DNA of 34,429 nucleotides from Bacteroidaceae bacterium (GTDB lineage: Bacteria > Bacteroidota > Bacteroidia > Bacteroidales > Bacteroidaceae). The notes under the pieces were generated by a model. It was not told the origin of the DNA and did not search any database. It saw only the letters and a program-made list of their open reading frames with translations. Below are positions 9,017 to 17,600 of this stretch, in pieces (positions within the stretch are counted from its first letter, which is position 1; every line of letters begins with the position of its first letter). The translations under genes were made by a program, and so were the position numbers. The DNA lies in assembly GCA_017555845.1 (NCBI GenBank), contig JAFZFO010000025.1, positions 1 to 34,429 on the forward strand. The letters are read 5' to 3'.

Positions 9017-10912
9017 ATGAAATATCGCGAAATTCTGAAGACATATTGGGGATACGACGATTTTCGCGGCATTCAGCGTGATATCATCGAAAGCATAGGC
9101 CGAGGGAGAGACACCCTCGGCCTTATGCCCACTGGTGGCGGCAAGAGTATAACCTTCCAGGTGCCCACACTTGCCGGCGAAGGCCTGTGCATAGTGGTTA
9201 CACCGCTCATTGCGCTCATGAAGGATCAGGTTGCCAATCTTCGCAGCCGTGGCATAAAGGCTCTGGCAATATACACCGGAATGAAGACAAGCGAGGTGGT
9301 CACTGCGCTCGAGAACTGTATCTTCGGCGATTATAAGTTCCTTTACATTTCGCCCGAGCGTATTGGCTCGGAGCTGTTCCTCAAGAAGATCAGGCGTGTC
9401 AACGTGCAGCTGATAACGATTGATGAGGCGCATTGTATCTCGCAGTGGGGACACGATTTCCGTCCGGCATACAGGCGCATTGCCGAGTTGCGTGACATAT
9501 TCCCCAATGTACCGTTGCTTGCTCTTACTGCCACTGCCACCCCCGAGGTTGTCGATGATATACAGCAGCAGCTCAATTTCCGTGAGAAGAACTGCTTCCG
9601 TATGAGCTTCGGACGCAAGAATCTTGCCTATGTGGTGCGTTACACCGAGAACAAGGCTGCTGAACTGTTGCATATATTGAACCGTGTGGCAGGCTCGGCA
9701 ATAGTGTACACTCTCAACCGCAAGAAGACAAAGGAGGTGTGCGAATTCCTCACTGCCAATGGCGTTACGGCCGAATATTACCATGCCGGTCTCTCGCCCG
9801 AGAGCAAGGATGCTAAAGAAGAGGCGTGGAAGACGGGCAAGGCGCGTGTAATGGTCTCTACCAATGCCTTTGGTATGGGTATAGACAAACCCGATGTACG
9901 CCTTGTCGTGCACATTGATCTGCCGAGCTCAATAGAGGCCTATTTCCAAGAGGCTGGCCGTGCTGGCCGCGATGGCGAGAAGGCCTATGCCGTAACGCTT
10001 TTCAGCCGCATCGACAAGCAGATTGTATCGCGTCGTCTCTCGGATAATTATCCCCCGCAGGATTTCATCCGCGAGATCTACGATGAGATATGCTACTACT
10101 ATAATATGGCATTGGGCGATGGTCTGGACTGCACTTTTGAATTCTCGCTGGGCGATTTCTGCAAGAAATACCATCGTCCCACGCTGCAGACCGACAGCGC
10201 ATTGCGCCTGCTTACCCGAATGGGCTACATCGAGTATGTCGAGGAGATGGAATACGCTTCGCGTGTACGTTTTATTGTCGACAAGGACTCGCTCTACCGT
10301 TTCAAGGGTCTGCCTGCCGATTACGAGACATTGATAAATGCCATACTCCGCAACTACAGCGGCCTTTTCAATGATTTCGCATTCATTGACGAGCGCTATC
10401 TGTCGCGTGTGACAAAGCTTTCGCGCCACCGTATGTATGAGATTCTTGTGTCGCTTCACAGCAAGCGTCTCATCCATTATGCACCGTCCAAGAAGTGCCC
10501 CATAATAACATTTACCCGCTATCGTGTCCTTGGCAGCGAACTGCGTTTTGAGCATGCTGTCTACGATGAACGCAAGGCAATCTTCGGCGACAGGCTGAAT
10601 GCCATTATAAAGTACGCTACAGCCACCGATAAATGCCGCAGTGCCATGTTGCTTGAATATTTCGGCGAGAAGGATGGCGGTGTCTGCGGTTGTTGCGATG
10701 TCTGTGCCGACGAGCGTGCGCGTGATGCAGCTGAACGGCCACAACCATCCATTCAAGGAATAATGCAACTGCTTGCCGATGGGGAACTGCACGCACTTGA
10801 AGAACTTGACTCTTTGGGGCTGACCCGCGCAGAGATGAAAGTCATGCTGCGTGAACTGTGCGATGAGGAGAAGATAACCATAAACGGAGACAAAATAAAA
10901 CTGAACAGATAA
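9017..10912 (+). CDS. recQ: ATP-dependent DNA helicase RecQ
   Basis: A 3'-to-5' superfamily 2 DNA helicase. The 631-residue protein contains the Q-motif/N-terminal YWGYDDFRGIQ, Walker A MPTGGGKS (37-44), DEAH box with the aromatic-rich loop IDEAHCISQWGHDFRP (about 135-150), and motif VI QEAGRAGRDG. It also has the RecQ zinc-binding region with CRSAMLLEYFG and CGCCDVC. The tail after about 575 is short and reads as a small helical or winged-helix segment (SIQGIMQLLADGELHALEEL). No clear HRDC domain is visible, so this is a RecQ with a shortened or divergent C-terminus. It is coupled to recJ (4-bp gap) and cstA (9-bp gap). Confidence 0.96.
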   Translation: MKYREILKTYWGYDDFRGIQRDIIESIGRGRDTLGLMPTGGGKSITFQVPTLAGEGLCIVVTPLIALMKDQVANLRSRGIKALAIYTGMKTSEVVTALENCIFGDYKFLYISPERIGSELFLKKIRRVNVQLITIDEAHCISQWGHDFRPAYRRIAELRDIFPNVPLLALTATATPEVVDDIQQQLNFREKNCFRMSFGRKNLAYVVRYTENKAAELLHILNRVAGSAIVYTLNRKKTKEVCEFLTANGVTAEYYHAGLSPESKDAKEEAWKTGKARVMVSTNAFGMGIDKPDVRLVVHIDLPSSIEAYFQEAGRAGRDGEKAYAVTLFSRIDKQIVSRRLSDNYPPQDFIREIYDEICYYYNMALGDGLDCTFEFSLGDFCKKYHRPTLQTDSALRLLTRMGYIEYVEEMEYASRVRFIVDKDSLYRFKGLPADYETLINAILRNYSGLFNDFAFIDERYLSRVTKLSRHRMYEILVSLHSKRLIHYAPSKKCPIITFTRYRVLGSELRFEHAVYDERKAIFGDRLNAIIKYATATDKCRSAMLLEYFGEKDGGVCGCCDVCADERARDAAERPQPSIQGIMQLLADGELHALEELDSLGLTRAEMKVMLRELCDEEKITINGDKIKLNR

Positions 10913-10921
10913 ATATAAACT

Positions 10922-12379
10922 ATGATAACATTCCTTTTGTGCCTTGCGGCACTCGTGATCTCATATTTCACTTATGGCAAATACCTTGAAAAGACCTGTG
11001 GAATAAAGCCCTCGAATCCAGTGCCGTCGCAGACAATGTATGATGGTGTCGATTATATGCCGTTGCCACGATGGAAGGTATTCCTTATACAGTTGCTCAA
11101 CATTGCCGGTCTCGGTCCAATCTTCGGAGCGTTGCTTGGTGCTGCCTATGGCCCTGTGGCTTTCTTGTGGATAACGCTTGGTGGAATATTCATGGGAGCA
11201 ATGCACGATTTTGTTGCCGGCGTAATCTCGTTGAAGAACAATGGCCTTAGCCTGCCCGAAATCATTGGCAAGTATCTTGGCGGTGGAACAAAAGTATTCA
11301 TGCGACTGTTCTCGTTGTTGCTGATGGTGCTTGTGGGAGCGGTGTTCATGTCGCAACCGGCAGTGCTCATTGCGTCCAACATCTCATTGCCCTCACTCGA
11401 AGCCGTTGCTTTCGGTACAACGACATGGGAACTCTTTGCCGTGCTTGCAGTAATACTTGTCTATTACATACTTGCAACACTGTTGCCCATAGACAAGATA
11501 ATAGGCCGTTTCTACCCATTGTTTGGTGTGGCATTGCTTGTGATGGCATTGAGCATCCTTTTCATCCTGTTGACAAAAAGCGATGTCTATCCTATCCCCG
11601 AACTCACTTCGCTTGACAATTGCATTGCCGACCCGCAGAAGTTCCCTATAGTGCCAATGCTCTTTACAACCATTGCATGCGGCGCCTTGTCGGGCTTCCA
11701 TGCAACACAGTCGCCAATGATGGCACGTTGCATGACCAATGAGAAACAGGCGCGCAGCATATTCTATGGTGCGATGATTGCCGAGAGTATCATTGCGCTC
11801 ATCTGGGCTGCCATAGGCATGGCGTTCTGGGGTGGAGCAAAGGGGCTTAACGCTGCCATTGCCGAGTATGGTGGCAGTGCGGCGAAGATGGTCGATGTCA
11901 TAACCGAAACAACGCTTGGCCCTGTTGTGGCAGCGTGTGTGCTTGTAGGTGTTGTTGGCTGTGCCGTCACTTCAGGCGATACCGCTTTCCGTTGTGCAAG
12001 GCTCATAGTCTCGGATATGTTCGGCATTTCACAAAAGAGTCTGATTAAAAGAGTTCTTGTATCGTTGCCATTGTTTGCCGTGGCACTTTTCATCATCTTT
12101 GCCTTGCCATTCCAGACAATATGGAGCTATTTCGCGTGGTGTAACCAGACACTTGCCGTGCTCACATTGTGGTGCATAACAGTCTATCTGTTCCGCGAGA
12201 AGAAACCTGTGATGATAGGTATGTTGCCGGCGTTGATAATGACATATGTATGTTCATCGTATGTCTTTATCTCTCCAATGATGTGCGGAATGGAAAACCG
12301 TGCGTTGGCATATATCCTTGGCGGTGTGCTCACGCTCATCATCTCGGCTGCAGTGCATTTCAAGGCGCGCAAAGGTTAA
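10922..12379 (+). CDS. cstA: CstA-family carbon starvation protein, probable pyruvate or peptide transporter
   Basis: Polytopic inner-membrane protein of the carbon starvation CstA family, whose characterised members transport pyruvate, with peptide uptake also reported. The 485-residue chain is rich in hydrophobic helices. It has the family-typical NIAGLGPIFGALLGAAYGP, IFMGAMHDFVAG, and SGFHATQSPMMARC segments. It is the short form: E. coli CstA and BtsT are about 700 residues. It starts 9 bp after recQ and ends just before a bidirectional terminator, so it is most likely the last gene of a recJ-recQ-cstA transcript. No metabolic link to DNA repair is evident; the pairing may only be chromosomal convenience. 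Confidence 0.92.
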   Translation: MITFLLCLAALVISYFTYGKYLEKTCGIKPSNPVPSQTMYDGVDYMPLPRWKVFLIQLLNIAGLGPIFGALLGAAYGPVAFLWITLGGIFMGAMHDFVAGVISLKNNGLSLPEIIGKYLGGGTKVFMRLFSLLLMVLVGAVFMSQPAVLIASNISLPSLEAVAFGTTTWELFAVLAVILVYYILATLLPIDKIIGRFYPLFGVALLVMALSILFILLTKSDVYPIPELTSLDNCIADPQKFPIVPMLFTTIACGALSGFHATQSPMMARCMTNEKQARSIFYGAMIAESIIALIWAAIGMAFWGGAKGLNAAIAEYGGSAAKMVDVITETTLGPVVAACVLVGVVGCAVTSGDTAFRCARLIVSDMFGISQKSLIKRVLVSLPLFAVALFIIFALPFQTIWSYFAWCNQTLAVLTLWCITVYLFREKKPVMIGMLPALIMTYVCSSYVFISPMMCGMENRALAYILGGVLTLIISAAVHFKARKG

Positions 12380-12415
12380 CACTATTTTCATTGCCCCCTG
12401 TAAATTCCAGGGCAT

Positions 12416-12456
12416 AAAAAATGACATCAACTTCATTGAAGTTGATGTCATTTTTT
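12416..12456. terminator. Bidirectional intrinsic terminator between cstA and the convergent Ala-rich gene
   Basis: The 20-bp arms 12416-12435 and 12437-12456 are exactly complementary around a single central T. The outer ends are A6 and T6, so a U-tract is made in either direction. The stem is ATGACATCAACTTCA with its complement. A smaller CCCTG-N7-CAGGG hairpin lies just before it (12396-12412). Confidence 0.92.
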
Positions 12457-12471
12457 ATTGTTATAGTGTTA

Positions 12472-13137
12472 TCAGTTCTTTGCAGCCTCCTTGCGCATCT
12501 TCTCAGCTTCCTTGTTCTGCTTCTCGATCTTCTTAGCCTGCTTCTTTGCTGCTTTCTCAGCCTCCTTGGCAGCCTTAGCCTCTGCCTTTGCATCAGCCTT
12601 GTTGCCTGCAGCCTTCTCGCCTGCAGCCTTAAATGCAGCCTTCTCGCCTGCGCCCTTAGCACCTGCACCCTTTGGACCAGCTGGGTTGATTGTGCCCTTG
12701 GCACCAGCACCCTTTACAGCAGCCTTACCTGGAGCAGCCTTTGCGCCAGCAGCCTTAGGACCTGCGAGGTCTACAGCCTCTTTTGCGCCTGCAGCCTTAG
12801 GACCTGCCAACTTGATAGCCTCCTTAGGACCTGCCTCTCTCTTTGCAGCCTTCTCACAAGCCTCTTTCTTTGCAGCCTTCTTGCCTGCACCCTTTGGACC
12901 AGCTGGGTTGATTGTACCCTTAGCACCAGCACCCTTAACTGCAGCCTTCTCGCCAGCAGCCTTTGGACCTGCAAGTTTAACAGCCTCTTTTGCGCCTGCG
13001 CCCTTAACGGCAGCCTTCTCGCCTGCAGCAGCGTTTACGCACTTTTCACACTTAACATTCTTCTCGCTAACCTCCTGAGCATTAACTGTTGCACCAAAAG
13101 CAACAACCAATGCAAACATCAAAAATTTAACTTTCAT
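12472..13137 (-). CDS. Secreted Ala/Lys/Gly-rich repeat protein of unknown function
   Basis: 221 residues. A clear signal peptide (1-20, cleavage near VNA-QEV) is followed by a short CEKC motif and then about 150 residues built from Ala, Lys, Gly, Pro and Val. Recurrent units include KLAGPKAAG-type (four variants: VKL, VKL, IKL, VDL) and the exact repeat AVKGAGAKGTINPAGPKGAG, present twice. The last 45 residues lose Gly/Pro and become Lys/Glu/Ala-rich, probably a charged helix or coiled coil. Composition resembles histone H1-like or collagen-like basic proteins, but the signal peptide indicates export. No catalytic motif and no T9SS tail. The coding strand is supported by the signal peptide and by the terminator; long antisense frames result from the repeats. 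Function not recognised; DNA, polyanion or cell-wall binding are guesses. Confidence 0.75.
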   Translation of the reverse strand: MKVKFLMFALVVAFGATVNAQEVSEKNVKCEKCVNAAAGEKAAVKGAGAKEAVKLAGPKAAGEKAAVKGAGAKGTINPAGPKGAGKKAAKKEACEKAAKREAGPKEAIKLAGPKAAGAKEAVDLAGPKAAGAKAAPGKAAVKGAGAKGTINPAGPKGAGAKGAGEKAAFKAAGEKAAGNKADAKAEAKAAKEAEKAAKKQAKKIEKQNKEAEKMRKEAAKN

Positions 13138-13255
13138 CGTATATATATATTGTAAAAAAAAGAATTTTTCGCCCGATGTGAATGACCACTATTTGATGGA
13201 AATTCTGACGTTTTCCTGAAACGGAGCGCGAAATTACAATTTTTTAACAATACGG

Positions 13256-13263
13256 CAAAGCTA
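13256..13263 (-). promoter_or_regulatory. Possible -7 element upstream of the Ala-rich repeat gene
   Basis: TAGCTTTG on the minus strand fits TAnnTTTG. No TTG at 19-21 bp was found, and it implies a leader of roughly 110 nt. Weak support. Confidence 0.3.
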
Positions 13264-13335
13264 TTTCAGTGAAAAAATGTATAAACGATGCAAAAAAATG
13301 CAGAAAGTGCTCTTTGAGTGGTGGAAACCAACACT

Positions 13336-14541
13336 TTACTTGCTCCACTTGCCGCGTGTAAAGTCGGGAATTTCAACCGGCGTGCCCCCATTATTGGCCG
13401 ATGTGTCGGTCAATTCAACAAGGCAACTCCAGAGTGCGGCGTCGTAAACATTCATGTCAAGCGGCAGGCCGTTGCGCAGGCAGTGTATTAGACGGCAATC
13501 CATGGCATAGTCTATCCAACGGCGGCCACAAAGTTCGGTGCCGCGTTCTTTATATTCAGCAACAAACGGGTGTCTGTACTTCTCTACTATCTCATCGCAA
13601 GCATTGCCTGTTATGATATTTTCGCTGTCCGGGGCGAAGGCATACATTGGAACGGGGTATTTCTGTGCAAATCCCTCTGTTCCGCTCACAAGGAACGAGC
13701 GGCTGTAGGGGCGTGGCAATGAGATACAGTGCTGTACAAGTATGGTCTTTCCCTTTTCGGTTGTTATGAGCGAGCTGTTCATTGTGCCGTTGAGGCCGTT
13801 CTTGTCGCCAACGCGCATTGATGAAACCGAGACAATGCTTTTCATCCTGTCGCCACGGTTGATGTCCATAGCCAATGCTATGGGACCCAGGCCATGCGTG
13901 GGGTAGGGGTTGCCGTTATGCTTACCCATGAACTCTACCTGCCAATTGCTCCATTTACGCTCGCCGTTGTCGTTCGACGATATGCGTTCGCGCAGGTCGT
14001 GCAGGTATGAGCCCTCGGCGTGAATGATATCGCCAAGAACGCCCTGCTGTGCCATGTTGATGGTGCATAGCTCGAATTCATCGTAGCAGCAGTTCTCCAA
14101 CATGATGCAGTGGCGCTGTGTCTGCTCGGCAGTGTCAACAAGTCTCCAACAGTCGGTTATGGTTGTTGCGGCCGGCACTTCGGTTGCCACATGTTTGCCT
14201 TGCTGCATGGCATAGACGGCAATGTCGGCATGACTTGCCCAATCGGTGCATATATAGACAAGATCAATGTAGGGTAACTCACAAAGCTGTTTCCAACCAT
14301 CCTTGCCGGTAAATGTCGCAGGCGCTGTGTGTCCAGACTCCGTGACGATGGCTGCAGCTTCGTTGATGTTCTCATCGACAAGGTCACACAAAGCAACAAC
14401 CTTGCAGCCGTCGATGTGCATCATGCGGTGCACGGCACGCTTTGCACGCACACCAAGCCCCACGAAACCTATCCTTACGCATTCGATAGGTTCGCATCGC
14501 AGTTGCATAGCGCAGTTGTATGTGTTGTTGCTTTTGTCCAT
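13336..14541 (-). CDS. GH109-type NAD-dependent alpha-N-acetylgalactosaminidase (Gfo/Idh/MocA fold)
   Basis: Predicted to release terminal alpha-linked N-acetylgalactosamine by the redox-assisted mechanism of GH109, which uses tightly bound NAD. The 401-residue protein has a Rossmann motif GFVGLGVRAKR (25-35), YICTDWASHADIA and KHVATEVPAA typical of Gfo/Idh/MocA proteins, and the GH109-like block GKHNGNPYPTHGLGPIALAM (206-225). The start at 14541 is preferred over 14583 because the predicted promoter lies at 14561-14592. No signal peptide is visible from this start, although many GH109 enzymes are exported, so it may act on imported sugars in the cytosol. Neighbouring sialidases and hexosaminidase fit O-glycan degradation. 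A plain MocA-type dehydrogenase is the alternative. Confidence 0.82.
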   Translation of the reverse strand: MDKSNNTYNCAMQLRCEPIECVRIGFVGLGVRAKRAVHRMMHIDGCKVVALCDLVDENINEAAAIVTESGHTAPATFTGKDGWKQLCELPYIDLVYICTDWASHADIAVYAMQQGKHVATEVPAATTITDCWRLVDTAEQTQRHCIMLENCCYDEFELCTINMAQQGVLGDIIHAEGSYLHDLRERISSNDNGERKWSNWQVEFMGKHNGNPYPTHGLGPIALAMDINRGDRMKSIVSVSSMRVGDKNGLNGTMNSSLITTEKGKTILVQHCISLPRPYSRSFLVSGTEGFAQKYPVPMYAFAPDSENIITGNACDEIVEKYRHPFVAEYKERGTELCGRRWIDYAMDCRLIHCLRNGLPLDMNVYDAALWSCLVELTDTSANNGGTPVEIPDFTRGKWSK

Positions 14542-14560
14542 TGTTTCTTGTTTGCTTTTG

Positions 14561-14592
14561 CAAAATAACAAAAAATGTATCAAACCTCAAAG
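14561..14592 (-). promoter_or_regulatory. Probable promoter of the GH109-type gene
   Basis: Read on the minus strand: CTTTG (14592-14588), 19 bp, TTATTTTG (14568-14561), one mismatch from TAnnTTTG. It lies 20 bp before the ATG at 14541 and supports that start over the longer frame. Confidence 0.4.
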
Positions 14593-14638
14593 CAAGCTTT
14601 CTGCTTTAACCACACTTCGTGTGCTTGAACCTGCTCTA

Positions 14639-17600
14639 TTAAAGGTTCCTCAATTTCTCTTTTGCAATCTTGTTTCCGGCTCTTGCAGCTTCGTAGTAGA
14701 GCTCTTTTGCAATGTGCTTGTCGCGCGACACGCACTTGCCCTCCATGTAGTAGTCTGCTACACGCCTTGTGCCCTCGTGGTTGCGTGCCAGGTGTAAGGC
14801 CTGTGCATACTTGTATGCCTCGTTATATCTCTTTTGGCTGTCAAGCCTGTCGAACACATATATCATAGCCTTTTCGTTGCCCAAGTCGGCAGCCTCTTTC
14901 ATGTAACTGTACGCATCCTCTCCTTCGGCAATCAGCAGCTCGGCATACTCGTACATTGCATTGCGCTCTTTCAGCTCGGCTGCGCGGCTCAGCAGTTCAC
15001 GGCTCTTTACATTGTCAATGGCAACATTCTTGCCTTCGCGGTAGCGGTGTGCCATCTCATACAACGCACGGGGTTCCTCATTTGCCGCGGCTGTCTCGTA
15101 CCAATGGTGCGCGAGCGAGTCGTTGCGCTCAAGTATATTACCCTTCTCGAATTCCATTGCAAGGTCATATTGTGCAGTGCCATATCCCAGCTTTGCTGCC
15201 TCGAACAGGAACTTCATCGCTGCTGCGTGGTCTGTCTTCAAACCTTTGCCGTCGCGGTAGCATAGTGAAACATAATATAACGATGGCGCGTACTTGTACT
15301 GTACAAGTTCTGCAAAAATGGTTATGGCATCCCTGTAGTTGCCCTTGTTGAAGTATATGACGCCTTTCTCATGCTCCCACGCACATGCAGCTTCTTCCTC
15401 CGGGCTCAAAGTATTCACTTTCTGCTCGTTCTTCTGTTGCGCCTGTGGTTGGGCGTTCTTTTTTTCGCTCGCTCCATTGAGCCTTGTGGTTGTTATTGCA
15501 TCGTTGCTGTAGATTGATGTTCCGTTTCGTCCTGCTACATCAACCACAATGTTGCTGCAGTTATTTGTGTTGTACAGTTCAATTACAGCCTCGCCATTGT
15601 CGTTGATCTCAATCTTTGGAACCCAGATGAGCGTACGGCGGTAGTCGTCCTGTCGTGGCTGCATCTTGCTGTAGTCGGGCGAGTAGAACTGTTTGCTCTC
15701 GCTGTATCCCTGTACTGATGTGTAGCGCAAAGAACTGCCTGTGGCTGCAAATTCTGGAACGAGCGTTCCCTCTCTCTCCTCTTTGGTATAAGGAATGAGA
15801 CAGGCCACATAGTTGGGGTTCATCGGGTAGTTTATGCCACCACCGCCGGCATTCCTCAATGCGCTGTCGAAACGGTGTCCATCCGGGCAACCGTCAATGC
15901 CGTTGCCGGCAAAAAGGTACATCTGTGACAGGAAACCGAGATAGAATTTCTGCATAGCCAACTTGTTGTCGAGCATATTCGAGAGCGGTGCCCAGTAAGT
16001 GTCGCGGTTCTCAAACTGCTCGCGGGTCTTGGAATCACTGCGTATTACAATCTCCTTGAAATTGGTCATCTTGTCAGCATCGGGCAGTCCGCGCAAGTAC
16101 TCCCTGTCGGGTTGTGGCACGGTGTAGGGGCTGTATTCGCCAAGCACCACCATCAGTTGCACCCAGTATGCCCAGTTGTAGTTGTGGCGTTTCATGGCAC
16201 TTGTCACCACATCGGCCGCCGTGAGCACGTGGTCATACTCCTGCTTCTTGGTAATTGGGAAAGCATCCGTGCCAAGTCGCATGTTGCCAATATATTTTGT
16301 CGCTGTACGTCCGGTGTCAGCAATCGATATTATCTGGCCGATATCGTGGACAATTGTCCTTACACCCAGGATCTGGCTTTCGCCATCCTGAACCTCCGGT
16401 GTCTCGTATACAATGGCATCGTTCTTAATGTTGTTGTATATCTCATCCTCATAGGTGTTGAACTGGTCAAGGAATGTCACATCCTGGGCATACTCCCACT
16501 CGTCGAGGTAGTTGAAACGCATCTCGCTGTGTGGCGGGCGCTCGTTTATTTCCTTCTTGCGTTTCTCCACAACATCCACCGATGAAAGCATATACTCGAA
16601 CGGGTTCATCCTTACAAGGCTGTCGGCAGTGCTCTTTGCCATGGCCTCGCCAAGGTGGCGCTCCCAGTAGTCATAGAGACGGAAATCGGGCGAGTAGTAG
16701 CGGTCGAGTGCAAACTGGTACGATATGTACTCGCTGTGCTTGAATGTTGTCTGTGGGCGCAACGATGCTATGCGTGTTCCATAGAAATCGTCGAACTCAA
16801 TCATGAAACCACCGGTGCTGTCAGTGCGGAATGTAGATGTTTTGACCCTTCCGCTGTCGCCTTCAATGTCCACACGTGTGAGGTTGTATGTCTGCGGTGT
16901 GAGTATCGCATTGCCATAGCTGCCTATCTCGTTGCTTGAACGTTTCTGGTAGAACTTTCCTATGAGCGATATGCCGCGCTCGATAGGTCGCATATCCTCA
17001 ATCTTGCTGCGTGTGAGCATGTGCCAGTTGTATGATGTCCAGCCGTGTGTGAGCATCAGCAGGTCGAGCTGCTCCTTGCGTTTACTGTTGCTGTTGTCAA
17101 AATATTGTGCTGCATTTGGAATGTATCCCTTCAGCTCGGAGCCGAGCAGCAGATAGCTGTACATGTTGTGGCTATACGATGTTGTCTGTCGGCCAATGGC
17201 ATCCATTGCGGTGAGCGACAGGCTTGCATCCTGTGGAATGGGCTTGCCGTCGTCGCGCGCAACCTTCAATGTTATCTTCTCTCCGGGTTTGGGCGACAGG
17301 TTATGCGCGTGGTAGCCGTTGGCTGTAATGTTCAGCTTCACGGTCTCACGGTCGCTTGCCGCCATAGCGTCATGGGTAACGAAGAACTGTCTTTCGGCAA
17401 GCGGTGTGTGCTCGTTGGCATAGAGTACCACACGGTTCACGCCCTCGGGCAGTTCCTGTTTCGCTATGGTGTAGCTCATGCTCCTGTTGGCCGAGCTGAA
17501 TTTCTTGAAGTAACCCATTGCACCACGGTACAGTATTACCACGCCAAGTTCGCAATCCTCTTTCAGGTTGTTGGTGGCTGTGATTGTGATGTTCTCGCCA

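Noticed and set aside
9002-10792. Two minus-strand frames of about 300 residues across recQ
   Set aside because: They mirror the well-conserved helicase gene and have no family resemblance.
12421-13155. Two long plus-strand frames (244 and 195 residues) over the Ala-rich gene
   Set aside because: Low-complexity products of the repeat. The first also begins inside the terminator palindrome. The minus-strand frame has a proper signal peptide and charged tail.
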